A DNA stretch of 64,000 nucleotides from the NCBI GenBank assembly GCA_030448245.1, contig JAUJNH010000002.1, positions 299,473 to 363,472 on the forward strand, given 5' to 3'. Under the pieces are notes generated by a model. The model saw nothing but the letters and a program-made list of their open reading frames with translations, was not told the DNA's origin and ran no database searches. Positions within the stretch are counted from its first letter, which is position 1. Each line of letters starts with the position of its first letter. This document shows, one piece after another, positions 32,300 to 42,171 of the stretch. The translations under genes were made by a program, and so were the position numbers. Origin of the DNA: Acidimicrobiales bacterium (GTDB lineage: Bacteria; Actinomycetota; Acidimicrobiia; Acidimicrobiales; JAUJNH01).

Positions 32300-33172
32300 T
32301 TGACCCTCTTCAAGGACGAAGCACCTGAACCAGCGGCCCCTGAGGGGCCGCTGGTGCGCGTCCGGCTCACGGTCGCCTACGACGGCGCCGGCTTCCGGGG
32401 GATGGCCGCCCAGCCCGGCCAGCGGACCGTCGCCGGTGTGCTGGGCGAGAAGATCGAGAAGGTGGTCCGGGCCCCGGTCACGCTTGCCGTCGCCGGCCGC
32501 ACCGACGCCGGCGTCCACGCCTTCGGCCAGGTCGTCGCCTTTGACATCCCTGAGGGGCCCGAGCCGGTGGACGTCGACGACCTCGCCCTCCGACTCAACC
32601 GGATGGTGAACCCCGAGATCGTCGTGCGCCAGGCGGCGGTGGCGCTCGACGGCTTCGACCCGCGGCGTTCGGCGACGGGGCGGCGCTACCGCTACACCGT
32701 CCTCAACCGCCCCCTGCCCGACCCGTGGCTGGCGGGGACGGCGTGGTGGGTGCCGGCGCCGCTCGACCTGCGGACCATGCGGGCCGGCTGCGCTCCCCTG
32801 CTGGGCGAGCACGACTTCTCGGCCTTCTGCCGCCGGCAGGGCGATGCCTCACTGGTGCGCCTCGTCCGGGAAGCGGACTGGCGCGACCTGGGTGACGGCC
32901 TGCTCCGCTTCGAGATCGAGGCGTCGTCGTTCTGCCAGCAGATGGTCCGCTCGGTCGTCGGCACCCTCGTCGATGCCGGCCGCGGCCGCCGCACCGCGGC
33001 CGACGTGGCCATCGCCCTGCGCTCGAAGGACCGGGCCCTGGCCGGCCCGGTGGCGCCCCCCCACGGCCTGTGCCTGATCGAGGTCAGCTACCTGCGGGGG
33101 GAGGGGCCGAAGCCCGCTCCCCCTCACCCCTTCCCCCCGGACCCCCTCCCGGCGCGACCGACGCGATCCTGA
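32300..33172 (+). CDS. truA: tRNA pseudouridine(38-40) synthase
   Basis: TruA isomerises uridines 38-40 in tRNA anticodon stems. The catalytic Asp is D69 in GRTDAGVHA, and the second motif RRYRYTVLNRPLPDPW is clear. The 290-aa length is within the family range, with a Pro-rich C-terminal end. The TTG at 32300 abuts the rplQ stop; a GTG at 32356, closer to the first conserved strand VRLTVAYDG, is an alternative that would remove about 18 residues of low conservation. truA commonly follows rplQ in actinobacteria. Confidence 0.93.
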   Translation: MTLFKDEAPEPAAPEGPLVRVRLTVAYDGAGFRGMAAQPGQRTVAGVLGEKIEKVVRAPVTLAVAGRTDAGVHAFGQVVAFDIPEGPEPVDVDDLALRLNRMVNPEIVVRQAAVALDGFDPRRSATGRRYRYTVLNRPLPDPWLAGTAWWVPAPLDLRTMRAGCAPLLGEHDFSAFCRRQGDASLVRLVREADWRDLGDGLLRFEIEASSFCQQMVRSVVGTLVDAGRGRRTAADVAIALRSKDRALAGPVAPPHGLCLIEVSYLRGEGPKPAPPHPFPPDPLPARPTRS

Positions 33173-33205
33173 GGGTGTCGGGCGGGCGGAGCCCACCCTC
33201 GGGCG
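33142..33205 (+). repeat. Intergenic hairpin repeat, copy B
   Basis: This overlaps the end of truA and resembles 28950-29010. GAGGGTG (33171-33177) pairs with CACCCTC (33194-33200), with an inner GGGC/GCCC. It is likely the terminator of the alpha-operon/truA transcript and, read on the other strand, lies just beyond the end of the convergent glycosyltransferase gene. Confidence 0.55.
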
Positions 33206-33228
33206 TCTCAACGCTGTGGCTGCCTGCC

Positions 33229-34308
33229 TCAGGGCTTCGTGAGGCTGTCGTAGAGGTCGAGGATGGTGGCGATGTTGGCGCCCATGGTGAAGCGGTGGCG
33301 GGTGTCGGCGACACGGCTTCGCAGGGCGGGCACGTCGGCGTCGTCGAGCCGCTCGGCCAGCTCGTCCGCGGAGTCCAGGACGAGGCCGACACCGTGGTCT
33401 TCCACGAATCGTTGCAGGGCCTTGTGGGGGAGGGTCAGGACGGGGAGGCCGCAGCCGAGGTACTCGAAGAGCTTGTTGGGCAGCACCGTGTCGAGGTGGG
33501 CCTGGTTGAGGGTGGCGTTGAACCCGGCCCAGCCGAAGTCGTAGGCGGCCAGCTCCTGCAGCAGCTTCGAGGGCTCCAGGGGCTCGTGGCAGGTCATCCC
33601 CGGGGTGGCCTCGGCCATGGCCACGTACTCGGGCGACGGGCGTGACGGGTAGACGTCGAGCGAGGAGCCCGAGGCCACCAGCCCGGTGAACTGGTCACGC
33701 AGGTCGTAGTGGCCGCCGTTGGTGGACAGGGTGCCCTGGTACACCACCCGCCACGGCCCGGTGGGCGGCCCTCGCGGCGACGGGAGGACAGCCGGGAGGT
33801 CGCGTTCCGCCGCGTAGTTGGCGAAGACGACGCTGCGGGCCGGCGCCTGGTAGCGGGCTCGGACCTCCTCGAGCATCTCCTCGGACACCGTGACCAGCGC
33901 CGCGCTGGCTTCGACCGCCTGGCGCTCCAGGGCCAGCGGGTCGTCGAGCTCGGGGAACCCGTCCTCGTAGGGGGTCTGGCGCAGGCTCTGCATGTCGTGC
34001 GAGTCGTGGATCACCGGGATGCGGCCCTCGGTGGCGTCGAGGGCGGCGACCGTCAGGCCGTCCGGCAGGTTGTGGCTGTGGACCAGGTCGGGGCGGAACT
34101 CGCCGAGGACGCGGCGCAGGTCGGCCGCCGGCTCGACGTCCAGCTGCCACCACCGGTCGAACAGCTCGTCGCCGGCCCCGTACCAGCCGGAGAGCGTGGT
34201 CCCTTGGCAGGCGAAGCCGAGCTGCACGTGGGGGCGGGCCTCACGCAGGCCGATGGCGTACTTGAGGGTGCGGATGCAGGGCTGGCGCTGGAGGAACAGC
34301 ACCCGCAT
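33229..34308 (-). CDS. Glycosyltransferase, GT4-like
   Basis: This 359-aa protein has the GT-B layout. An N-terminal domain starts MRVLFLQRQPCIRTLKYAIG and contains DLVHSHNLPDGLTV and VIHDSHDM. The C-terminal nucleotide-sugar domain has VVYQGTLSTNGGHYDLRD, the E-rich HEPLEPSKLLQEL, and PNKLFEYLGCGLPVLTLP, the conserved EX7E-like region of GT4 enzymes. No signal peptide or membrane segment is evident. The donor and acceptor are not predictable. Its ATG overlaps the stop of the upstream acyltransferase gene (TGATG), so the two form a unit probably modifying a surface glycan. Confidence 0.8.
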   Translation of the reverse strand: MRVLFLQRQPCIRTLKYAIGLREARPHVQLGFACQGTTLSGWYGAGDELFDRWWQLDVEPAADLRRVLGEFRPDLVHSHNLPDGLTVAALDATEGRIPVIHDSHDMQSLRQTPYEDGFPELDDPLALERQAVEASAALVTVSEEMLEEVRARYQAPARSVVFANYAAERDLPAVLPSPRGPPTGPWRVVYQGTLSTNGGHYDLRDQFTGLVASGSSLDVYPSRPSPEYVAMAEATPGMTCHEPLEPSKLLQELAAYDFGWAGFNATLNQAHLDTVLPNKLFEYLGCGLPVLTLPHKALQRFVEDHGVGLVLDSADELAERLDDADVPALRSRVADTRHRFTMGANIATILDLYDSLTKP

Positions 34309-34763
34309 CAGCGGCGGCTCCTCACGACCTTGGCCGGGTTGCCGACGGCGACGCCGTAGTCCTCGACGTCCTTGGTGACGACGCTGCCGGCACCGATCAC
34401 GCAGCCGTCGCCGAGACGAATGCCCGGCAGGATGCACGCCCCCATCCCGATCCAGCACCCCGAGCCGATGTGCACCGGCGCCTCGACCCAGCCCTGGCCG
34501 TCGATCGGCCGGTCGACGTCGTCCATCTTGTGGTTGGCGGTGTGGATCATGGTGCCGGGCCCGATGATCGTGTGGTCGCCGATGACGAGCCCGCCGTACC
34601 CGTTCACGTAGCAGCCGTGGTTGAAGCCAACGCCGTCACCCAGCTCGATGCGATCGCCGTTCAGCCACACGATCTGGTCGAGGTAGAAGCAGCCCTGGCC
34701 CACCCGCTTGGCGTCACCCTCCCGCAGCGGGATCGATCGCTTGGTGCGCTCGGTGATCATCAT
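34308..34763 (-). CDS. Hexapeptide-repeat acyltransferase
   Basis: A 151-aa left-handed beta-helix acyltransferase of the LacA/WcaF/WbbJ type. The hexapeptide repeats run through GLVIGDHTIIGPGTMIHTANH to the classic terminal block GCWIGMGACILPGIRLGDGCVIGAGSVV split over adjacent repeats, then VGNPAKVVRSRR. It would O-acetylate (or otherwise acylate) a sugar. The ATG at 34763 (a second ATG follows at 34760) is preceded by GAGGAGGG. A weak TTGTCA/TAGAGT pair lies upstream at 34819-34793 on the minus strand. It is coupled to the glycosyltransferase downstream. Confidence 0.8.
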   Translation of the reverse strand: MMITERTKRSIPLREGDAKRVGQGCFYLDQIVWLNGDRIELGDGVGFNHGCYVNGYGGLVIGDHTIIGPGTMIHTANHKMDDVDRPIDGQGWVEAPVHIGSGCWIGMGACILPGIRLGDGCVIGAGSVVTKDVEDYGVAVGNPAKVVRSRR

Positions 34764-34808
34764 GGCGGCCCTCCTCGTCCCTGACCCGGGCGGACTCTAG
34801 GTCTGCCC

Positions 34809-36005
34809 CTACCTGACAACCTCGACGCGGGCACCGTCGGCGACCAGGGCGGCGGTGATCTCCGAACCGTGGACGGGGCCGCGAGTCTCGACGGTCAGCA
34901 GCACCTCGACCTCGTCCAGCACGACCCGCGGGCCGGACCGGTGGTGCTCGACGTCGAGGACGTTCAGGCCGAGCTCGGCCAGCCGGGCGGTCAGCCTGGC
35001 CAGCTGCCCCGGGCTGTCGCCGAGCACCACCCGGAGGACGAGGTAGCGCCCGGCCACCGACAGGCCGTGATGGATCAGCTTCATCAGCAGCAGGGGGTCG
35101 ACGTTGCCGCCGGAGAGGATGCAGCAGGCCGGCCCGCCGCCTGCCACCTTGCCGGCCAGGACGGCGGCGAGCCCGACGGCGCCGGACGGCTCGACGACCG
35201 CCTTGGCCCGCTCGAGCAGCAGGAGCAGCGCGGCGCTGATCTCCTCCTCGGTGACCGTGACGACCTGGTCGACGTAGGCCAGGGCGTGGGCCAGCGTCAG
35301 CTCGCTGACCGAGCGGACGGCGATGCCGTCGGCCATGGTGGCGACATGGTCGAGGGCCACGGGCTGGCGAGCGGCCAGGGCCGCCTGCATGGCCGCCGCC
35401 CCCTCGGCCTCGACGCCGACGATCCTGGTGCCCGGGCGGGTGTGGGCGAGGGCGGTGGCCACGCCGGCCAGGAGGCCGCCCCCGCCGACGGGGACCACCA
35501 CCACCTCGGCCTCGGGCGCCTCGTCGGCCAGCTCGAGCCCCACCGTCCCCTGCCCGGCGATGATGTGCGGGTCGTCGAAGGGCGGGACGAACACGGCTCC
35601 CGTCTCCAGGGCGTAGGCCCCGGCGGCCAGCAGCGTGTCGTCGACGAGCCCGCCCACCAGGCGCACCTCGGCGCCGTAGCCGCGGGTGGCATCGATCTTG
35701 GGGAGCGAGGCGCCGACCGGCATGAAGATCGTCGAGCGGCGACCGGTGGCCCCCGCCGCGAAGGCCACGCCCTGGGCGTGGTTGCCGGCGCTGGCCGCCA
35801 CCACGGCCACCCCCTCGTCCAGGCGGGAGATGCGGTTGTAGGCGCCCCTGACCTTGTACGACCCGGTGCGCTGCTGGTGCTCGGGCTTGAGCAGGACCGT
35901 CCGCCCGGCCGTCCGGCTGATCGAGTCGCTGAGCCGCACCGGGGTCGGGCGCACGACCGCGGCCAGCCGCTTCCGGGCGGCGGCCACGTCAGCGAGGGTG
36001 ATCAC
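34809..36005 (-). CDS. ilvA: Threonine ammonia-lyase with ACT domain
   Basis: This PLP enzyme deaminates threonine to 2-oxobutanoate. PLP would bind K51 in [10 protein letters not shown]; other motifs are [25 protein letters not shown] and ILSGGNVD. The 398-aa length and single C-terminal ACT domain ([24 protein letters not shown] onward) match the TdcB/short IlvA class common in actinobacteria. Whether it is catabolic or feeds isoleucine synthesis cannot be decided. The GTG start at 36005 lies 9 nt after a TACGGT -10 box, implying a leaderless transcript divergent from rplM. Confidence 0.9.
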   Translation of the reverse strand: MITLADVAAARKRLAAVVRPTPVRLSDSISRTAGRTVLLKPEHQQRTGSYKVRGAYNRISRLDEGVAVVAASAGNHAQGVAFAAGATGRRSTIFMPVGASLPKIDATRGYGAEVRLVGGLVDDTLLAAGAYALETGAVFVPPFDDPHIIAGQGTVGLELADEAPEAEVVVVPVGGGGLLAGVATALAHTRPGTRIVGVEAEGAAAMQAALAARQPVALDHVATMADGIAVRSVSELTLAHALAYVDQVVTVTEEEISAALLLLLERAKAVVEPSGAVGLAAVLAGKVAGGGPACCILSGGNVDPLLLMKLIHHGLSVAGRYLVLRVVLGDSPGQLARLTARLAELGLNVLDVEHHRSGPRVVLDEVEVLLTVETRGPVHGSEITAALVADGARVEVVR

Positions 36006-36014
36006 CGCCTCGGC

Positions 36015-36020
36015 ACCGTA
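36015..36020 (-). promoter_or_regulatory. -10 box, leaderless start of ilvA
   Basis: TACGGT on the minus strand, 9 nt before the ilvA GTG. It is back-to-back with the rplM promoter, about 65 nt between the two -10 boxes. Confidence 0.5.
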
Positions 36021-36061
36021 GCGGCGCGGCCGGAGCGGCCCTCTGCGCCGAGCGCGACGGC

Positions 36062-36090
36062 TTGCCGCCCCGACGGTCGACCCCTATCCT
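36062..36090 (+). promoter_or_regulatory. Promoter of rplM-rpsI
   Basis: TTGCCG (36062-36067) and TATCCT (36085-36090) are 17 nt apart. Initiation near 36097 leaves a leader of about 75 nt. Confidence 0.7.
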
Positions 36091-36170
36091 CTCCGGGTCG
36101 GCCTTGGAGGTGGCGCGTTGCGCCGCGCGCCTCGGCCGCACCCGCTGGTCCGACCCGAGGAGCGCGACGC

Positions 36171-36623
36171 GTGCCCACCTACTCCACCAAGCCGAGCGAC
36201 GTGACCCGGGCCTGGCACGAGGTCGATGCCGACGGGCTGGTCCTCGGACGCCTGGCCACCGAGGTTGCTCGCCTGCTGAGGGGCAAGCACAAGGTGATCT
36301 TCGCCCCCCACCTCGACACCGGCGACCACGTCATCATCGTCAACGCCGCCAAAGTGGTCCTCACCTCCGACAAGGCCGACAAGACCTTCGCCCACCGCCA
36401 CTCGGGCTACCCCGGAGGCCTCCGCACGCGCAGCTACCGCCAGGAGCTGGAGATCAGGCCGGAGGAGCTGGTGCGGCGGACCGTGAAGGGCATGCTGCCG
36501 AAGGGTCCACTGGGCCGGCAGATGCTGCGCAAGCTCAAGGTCTACGCCGGTCCCACCCACCCTCACGCCGCCCAGTCGCCCACGCCCTTCGAGATCGCCG
36601 GCGCCCGCCCCGCCGCCCGCTGA
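36171..36623 (+). CDS. rplM: 50S ribosomal protein L13
   Basis: An early-assembly 50S protein. The GTG at 36171 follows GAGGAGCG and gives 150 aa starting [21 protein letters not shown], the family start. Conserved parts are [29 protein letters not shown] and [21 protein letters not shown]. It pairs with rpsI 32 nt downstream, the universal L13-S9 unit. Confidence 0.98.
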   Translation: MPTYSTKPSDVTRAWHEVDADGLVLGRLATEVARLLRGKHKVIFAPHLDTGDHVIIVNAAKVVLTSDKADKTFAHRHSGYPGGLRTRSYRQELEIRPEELVRRTVKGMLPKGPLGRQMLRKLKVYAGPTHPHAAQSPTPFEIAGARPAAR

Positions 36624-36655
36624 CCCGCCCGAACGCCTGAACAGGACCCTTCACG

Positions 36656-37048
36656 ATGCCCAAGCCGCTCACCCAGACCACCGGTCGCCGGAAGGAGGCC
36701 GTGGCCCGCGTCCGCCTGCGGGACGGGACCGGCACGATCACGGTGAACTCGCGGGCGCTCGAGGACTACTTCCCGTCGCCCACCCACCGCATGATCATCG
36801 TCGAGCCGTTGAAGGTGGCCGGCGTCGACGAGCAGTACGACGTCGACGTCACCATGCACGGCGGCGGCATCACCGGCCAGGCCGGGGCCCTGCGCATGGC
36901 GATCGCCCGGTCGATCGTCGAGGTCGACCCCGAGCAGCGGGGAAAGCTGAAGAAGGCGGGCTTCCTCACCCGGGACGCTCGTGAGAAGGAGGCCAAGAAG
37001 TACGGCCTCAAGAAGGCCCGCAAGGCCCCGCAGTACTCGAAGCGGTAG
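36656..37048 (+). CDS. rpsI: 30S ribosomal protein S9
   Basis: S9's C-terminal tail touches P-site tRNA. The 130-aa sequence has [40 protein letters not shown] (two adjacent blocks) and the terminal [12 protein letters not shown] with the essential final Lys-Arg. glmM starts 10 nt later, suggesting cotranscription with cell-wall precursor synthesis, as in many actinobacteria. Confidence 0.98.
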   Translation: MPKPLTQTTGRRKEAVARVRLRDGTGTITVNSRALEDYFPSPTHRMIIVEPLKVAGVDEQYDVDVTMHGGGITGQAGALRMAIARSIVEVDPEQRGKLKKAGFLTRDAREKEAKKYGLKKARKAPQYSKR

Positions 37049-37058
37049 TCGGGCGCAC

Positions 37059-38405
37059 GTGCGCTTCGGCACGGACGGCCTGCGCGGGGTCGCCGGCGCC
37101 GAGCTGACGCCGGAGCTGGCCCTCGCCCTCGGGCGGGCGGCTGCCCGCGTGCTCGGGGCCGACCGGTGGTTCGTGGGCCGGGACCCGCGCCGCTCCGGCT
37201 CGCTCCTGGCCGCCGCCCTCTCCGCCGGCCTGGCCGCCGAGGGTGCCGTGGTGGCCGACGTCGGCGTGCTTCCCACGCCAGGGGTCGCCTTCCTGTCGCA
37301 GGCCGAGGGTGCCCCCGCGGCCGTCGTATCGGCCTCGCACAACCCCTTCGCCGACAACGGCATCAAGCTGTTCGCACCCGGCGGCCGCAAGCTCGCCGAC
37401 GACGTCGAGCGGCGCATCGAGGCCGGGCTGGCCGAGGCGGTGCGAGCCGGCTCGGTGGCGCCGGGCGGCCTACGCTCGGGGGGCGACCTCGGGACGGTGA
37501 CGGCCTTCGAGGGCGCACCCGCCCGCTACGGGGACCACCTGGTGGCCACCCTGGACGGGCGCGACCTGACCGGGCTGCGGGTGGTGCTGGACACCGCCAA
37601 CGGCGCGGCGGCCGGCATCGGCCCTGCGGTGCTGGGCCGCCTCGGCTGCGAGGTCGCGGCCGTGCTGGGCGGCGCACCCGATGGCCTGAACATCAACGAC
37701 GGGTGCGGGTCGACCCACCTCGAGCCCCTCGTCGAGGCGGTGGTGGCTGCCGGCGCCGACGTCGGGATCGCCCTCGACGGTGACGCCGACCGCTGCCTGG
37801 CCGTCGACCACCGGGGCGAGGTGGTGGACGGCGACCAGATCCTGGCCCTGCTGGCCCTCGACCTGCGCCAGCAGGGCCGGCTCGAGCGGGACACCCTCGT
37901 CGTGACCGTGATGTCCAACCTGGCCCTCCACCAGGCCATGGCCGATGCCGGCGTCCGGGTCGAGACCACCGCCGTGGGCGACCGCTACGTGCTGGACCGC
38001 ATGGAGGAGGGCGGCTACACCCTCGGCGGCGAGCAGAGCGGCCACGTCATCCTGCGCCGCCTGGCCACCACCGGGGACGGCCTGCTCACCGCCGTCCAGG
38101 TGCTCGACGTGGTCGCCCGTTCGGGGCGCCCGTTGTCCGAGCTGGCCGGCGTGGTGCAGCGCCTCCCGCAGGTCCTCCTGAACGTGCGAGTGAACGGCTC
38201 GGCCAAGGAGGCCCTGGCCGCCTCCGACGTGGTGAAGGCGGCCGTGGACGCGGTCCAGTCGGAGCTGGGCGAGCGCGGCCGCGTCCTCCTGCGGCCGAGC
38301 GGCACCGAGCCGCTGGTCCGGGTGATGGTCGAGGCGCCGAGCGACGGCCAGGCCACCGATGCGGCCCGCCGCATCGCCGAGGTGGTCCAGGCCACGCTGG
38401 CCTGA
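37059..38405 (+). CDS. glmM: Phosphoglucosamine mutase
   Basis: GlmM converts glucosamine-6-phosphate to glucosamine-1-phosphate for UDP-GlcNAc. The GTG at 37059 gives RFGTDGLRGVAG, the family N-terminus. The phosphoserine is S93 in VSASHNPFADNGIK, the metal loop is LDGDADRCLAVD, and the sugar-binding GGEQSGHVI and phosphate-binding RPSGTEPLVRVM are present. The length of 448 aa is normal. It works in sequence with glmS just downstream. Confidence 0.97.
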   Translation: MRFGTDGLRGVAGAELTPELALALGRAAARVLGADRWFVGRDPRRSGSLLAAALSAGLAAEGAVVADVGVLPTPGVAFLSQAEGAPAAVVSASHNPFADNGIKLFAPGGRKLADDVERRIEAGLAEAVRAGSVAPGGLRSGGDLGTVTAFEGAPARYGDHLVATLDGRDLTGLRVVLDTANGAAAGIGPAVLGRLGCEVAAVLGGAPDGLNINDGCGSTHLEPLVEAVVAAGADVGIALDGDADRCLAVDHRGEVVDGDQILALLALDLRQQGRLERDTLVVTVMSNLALHQAMADAGVRVETTAVGDRYVLDRMEEGGYTLGGEQSGHVILRRLATTGDGLLTAVQVLDVVARSGRPLSELAGVVQRLPQVLLNVRVNGSAKEALAASDVVKAAVDAVQSELGERGRVLLRPSGTEPLVRVMVEAPSDGQATDAARRIAEVVQATLA

Positions 38406-38410
38406 CCTGA

Positions 38411-38429
38411 CCCCCAGCCGCTGTGGGGG
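38411..38429 (+). terminator. Hairpin between glmM and glmS
   Basis: CCCCCA (38411-38416) pairs with TGGGGG (38424-38429) around a 7-nt loop, 6 nt after the glmM stop. It likely separates the rplM-rpsI-glmM transcript from glmS, which has its own -10 box. Confidence 0.55.
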
Positions 38430-38482
38430 CCGTCGCTCGCCGGAGGTGTTGCTCCCGACGAACCAGGGAGTCGCCAGGGCGT

Positions 38483-38488
38483 TAGCCT
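38483..38488 (+). promoter_or_regulatory. -10 box, leaderless start of glmS
   Basis: TAGCCT lies 7 nt before the glmS ATG and there is no ribosome binding site. No convincing -35 box was found. Confidence 0.55.
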
Positions 38489-38495
38489 GGCCGGC

Positions 38496-40352
38496 ATGTG
38501 CGGGATCATCGGAGGCACCGGCGAGACGCCCGTCCTCCCTCTCCTGGTCGAGGGGCTGCGGCGTCTCGAGTACCGGGGCTACGACTCGGCGGGGATCGCC
38601 CTGCCCGCCCACGGCACCATCTGGCGCCGGCGCAAGGCGGGGGGGACCCGCTCGATCAGCGAGCTGGGTGAGGGGGTGGGCGACGCGCCGCCGGGGATCA
38701 CCTGCGGGATCGGCCATAGCCGCTGGGCCACCCACGGTGCCCCCACCGAGGTCAACGCCCACCCCCACACCGACGCCTCGGGCCGGCTGGCCATCATCCA
38801 CAATGGCATCCTCGAGAACTTCCGCGAGCTCACCCACGACCTGCCCCGGCGCGGCGCCGAGCTGGTGTCGGAGACCGACACCGAGGTCCTGGCCCACCTG
38901 ATCGCCGCCGAGGTGGCGGGCGGGGCGGGGCTGGCCGACGCCGTGCGGACCTGCCTGCGCAGGGTCGAGGGGAAGTTCGCCATCGCCGTCATCCATGCCG
39001 ACGAGCCCGACCTGATCGTGGCCGCCCGCCGGAGTTCGCCGCTGGTGTGCGGCACCGACGCCACCACGGCCTACCTGGCCTCGGACATCCCGGCCATCCA
39101 CGGCAAGGCCGACCGGTTCTACGTCATCGACGACGACCGTGTGGTCGAGCTGACGCCGGGCGCCATCCGGGTCACGGACCTGCAGGGCTCCGAGCTGGTG
39201 CCCGAGGAGCGTGAGGTGACCTGGGACCTGGCCGCGGCCGAGAAGGGCGGCTACCCCGACTTCATGTCGAAGGAGATGTACGAGCAGCCTGCGGCGGTGC
39301 GCGACACCCTCCTCGGCCGCATCGTGCAGGGCCGGATCGCCCTCGACCAGGTGCGGCTCTCCGACGAGGACCTTCGCATGATCGACAAGGTCTACGTGGT
39401 GGCCTGCGGCTCCAGCTACCACGCCGGGCTGGTCGGCAAGCAGGCCATCCAGCACTGGTGCCGGCTGCCGGTCGAGGTGGAGATCGCCAGCGAGTTCCGC
39501 TACCAGGACCCGGTCCTCGGCCGCACCAGCCTGGTCGTCGCCATCAGCCAGTCGGGCGAGACGATCGACACCCTCGAGGCCGTGCACCACGCCAAGCAGC
39601 AGGGCGCGCCGGTGCTCGCCGTCTGCAACGTGGTCGACTCCTCGATGGCCCGGGACGCCGACGCCGTGCTCTACACGCGGGCCGGCCCGGAGATCGGCGT
39701 CGCCTCCACCAAGTGCCACCTGGCCCAGCTGGTGGCCATGCAGGTGCTGGCGCTGTACCTGGCCCAGGTGCGGGGCACCAGCTACCCGGAGGAGGTGGCC
39801 GAGCGGCTCGGTCACCTCGAGCAGATCCCCCAGCGGGTCGCGGCGGCGCTCGAGTCGGCCGACACGGTGAAGGGCATCGCCTCGGCCCCGGACGTCCGCG
39901 ACGCACGGGACTTCTTCTTCCTCGGGCGGGGCGTGGGCCGGGCCGTGGCCCTCGAGGGGGCCCTCAAGCTGAAGGAGATCAGCTACCTGCGGGCCGAGGG
40001 GTACCCGGGTGGCGAGCTGAAGCACGGCCCGATCGCCCTGATCGAACCCGGGACGGTGGTGGTGGCGGTCGCCACCCGCAGCCGACTCGCGGGCAAGGTC
40101 CTGTCCAACGTCGAGGAGGTGAAGGCCCGAGGGGCGACGGTGGTCCTGGTGGTGGACGAGCGCGATGTCGACGTGCCGGCCGTGCGCAAGCTGGCCGACC
40201 ACATCATCCCCCTGCCGGGCACCGGCCACGAGCTGTTCCAGCCCATCGTCGATAACATCCCGCTGCAGCTGTTCGCCTACGCCCTGGCCACGGCCCGGGG
40301 CAACGACGTCGACAAGCCGAGGAACCTGGCCAAGGTCGTCACCGTCGAGTAG
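38496..40352 (+). CDS. glmS: Glucosamine-fructose-6-P aminotransferase
   Basis: GlmS makes glucosamine-6-phosphate from fructose-6-phosphate and glutamine. The nucleophile is Cys2 (MCGIIG), with the glutaminase motifs YRGYDSAGIA and GIGHSRWATHG. The two SIS isomerase domains follow (for example VACGSSYHAGLVGKQAI, ISQSGETIDT and LKHGPIALIE-type ELKHGPIALIEPG), and the protein ends LAKVVTVE as expected. The 618-aa length is standard. There is no glmS ribozyme signature in the upstream 90 nt. Confidence 0.98.
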   Translation: MCGIIGGTGETPVLPLLVEGLRRLEYRGYDSAGIALPAHGTIWRRRKAGGTRSISELGEGVGDAPPGITCGIGHSRWATHGAPTEVNAHPHTDASGRLAIIHNGILENFRELTHDLPRRGAELVSETDTEVLAHLIAAEVAGGAGLADAVRTCLRRVEGKFAIAVIHADEPDLIVAARRSSPLVCGTDATTAYLASDIPAIHGKADRFYVIDDDRVVELTPGAIRVTDLQGSELVPEEREVTWDLAAAEKGGYPDFMSKEMYEQPAAVRDTLLGRIVQGRIALDQVRLSDEDLRMIDKVYVVACGSSYHAGLVGKQAIQHWCRLPVEVEIASEFRYQDPVLGRTSLVVAISQSGETIDTLEAVHHAKQQGAPVLAVCNVVDSSMARDADAVLYTRAGPEIGVASTKCHLAQLVAMQVLALYLAQVRGTSYPEEVAERLGHLEQIPQRVAAALESADTVKGIASAPDVRDARDFFFLGRGVGRAVALEGALKLKEISYLRAEGYPGGELKHGPIALIEPGTVVVAVATRSRLAGKVLSNVEEVKARGATVVLVVDERDVDVPAVRKLADHIIPLPGTGHELFQPIVDNIPLQLFAYALATARGNDVDKPRNLAKVVTVE

Positions 40353-40376
40353 CGCGGGCCGCCCGGTCGGCAGGCG

Positions 40377-40382
40377 TAGCGT
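40377..40382 (+). promoter_or_regulatory. -10 box, leaderless start of acpS
   Basis: TAGCGT is 7 nt before GTG 40390, which fixes the acpS start and removes the N-terminal residues of the longer frame. Confidence 0.55.
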
Positions 40383-40389
40383 CTTGCGG

Positions 40390-40742
40390 GTGATCGGGGT
40401 TGGGATCGACGCCGTCGACGTGGCCCGCTTCTCGCTGGTGCTGGGCCGGCGGCCCGGCTTCGAAGAACGGGTGTTCACGGTGCTGGAACGTTCCAGCTGT
40501 GGCGGCGTCCCGAGCCGGTTGGCCGCCCGCTTCGCCGCAAAGGAGGCCACGATGAAGGCGCTCGGCGTGGGCCTTGGCGCCTTTGGCTTCCACGACGTCT
40601 GGGTCGAGCGGCAGCCCTCGGGCCGGCCCCTGCTCAGGGTGACGGGCCGGGCCGCCGAGCTGGCCGCGGCGGCCGGCGTGCGCCGGTGGCACGTGTCCCT
40701 GACGCACACCGAGGTGGTGGCCGAGGCGGTGGTGGTGGCCGA

Positions 40743-40746
<4 letters not shown>
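40390..40746 (+). CDS. acpS: Holo-[acyl-carrier-protein] synthase
   Basis: AcpS transfers phosphopantetheine from CoA to acyl carrier protein. The GTG at 40390 gives IGVGIDAVDVARFSLVLGRRP, in which the metal-binding Asp (GIDAVDVARF) is standard. The second motif RLAARFAAKEATMKALG and the C-terminal WHVSLTHTEVVAEAVVVAE are also typical. The 118-aa length is normal. It overlaps the next gene by GTGA, placing fatty-acid carrier maturation at the head of the nnr-alr-tsa string. Confidence 0.94.
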
Positions 40747-42143
<1,397 letters not shown>

Positions 42144-42171
42144 AGGGGCTGCCGATGCACGGCGGGAAGCA

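Noticed and set aside
38406-38495. glmS ribozyme upstream of glmS
   Set aside because: Only 90 nt separate glmM and glmS, with a simple hairpin and a -10 box 7 nt from the ATG; no room or matching core for the ribozyme.
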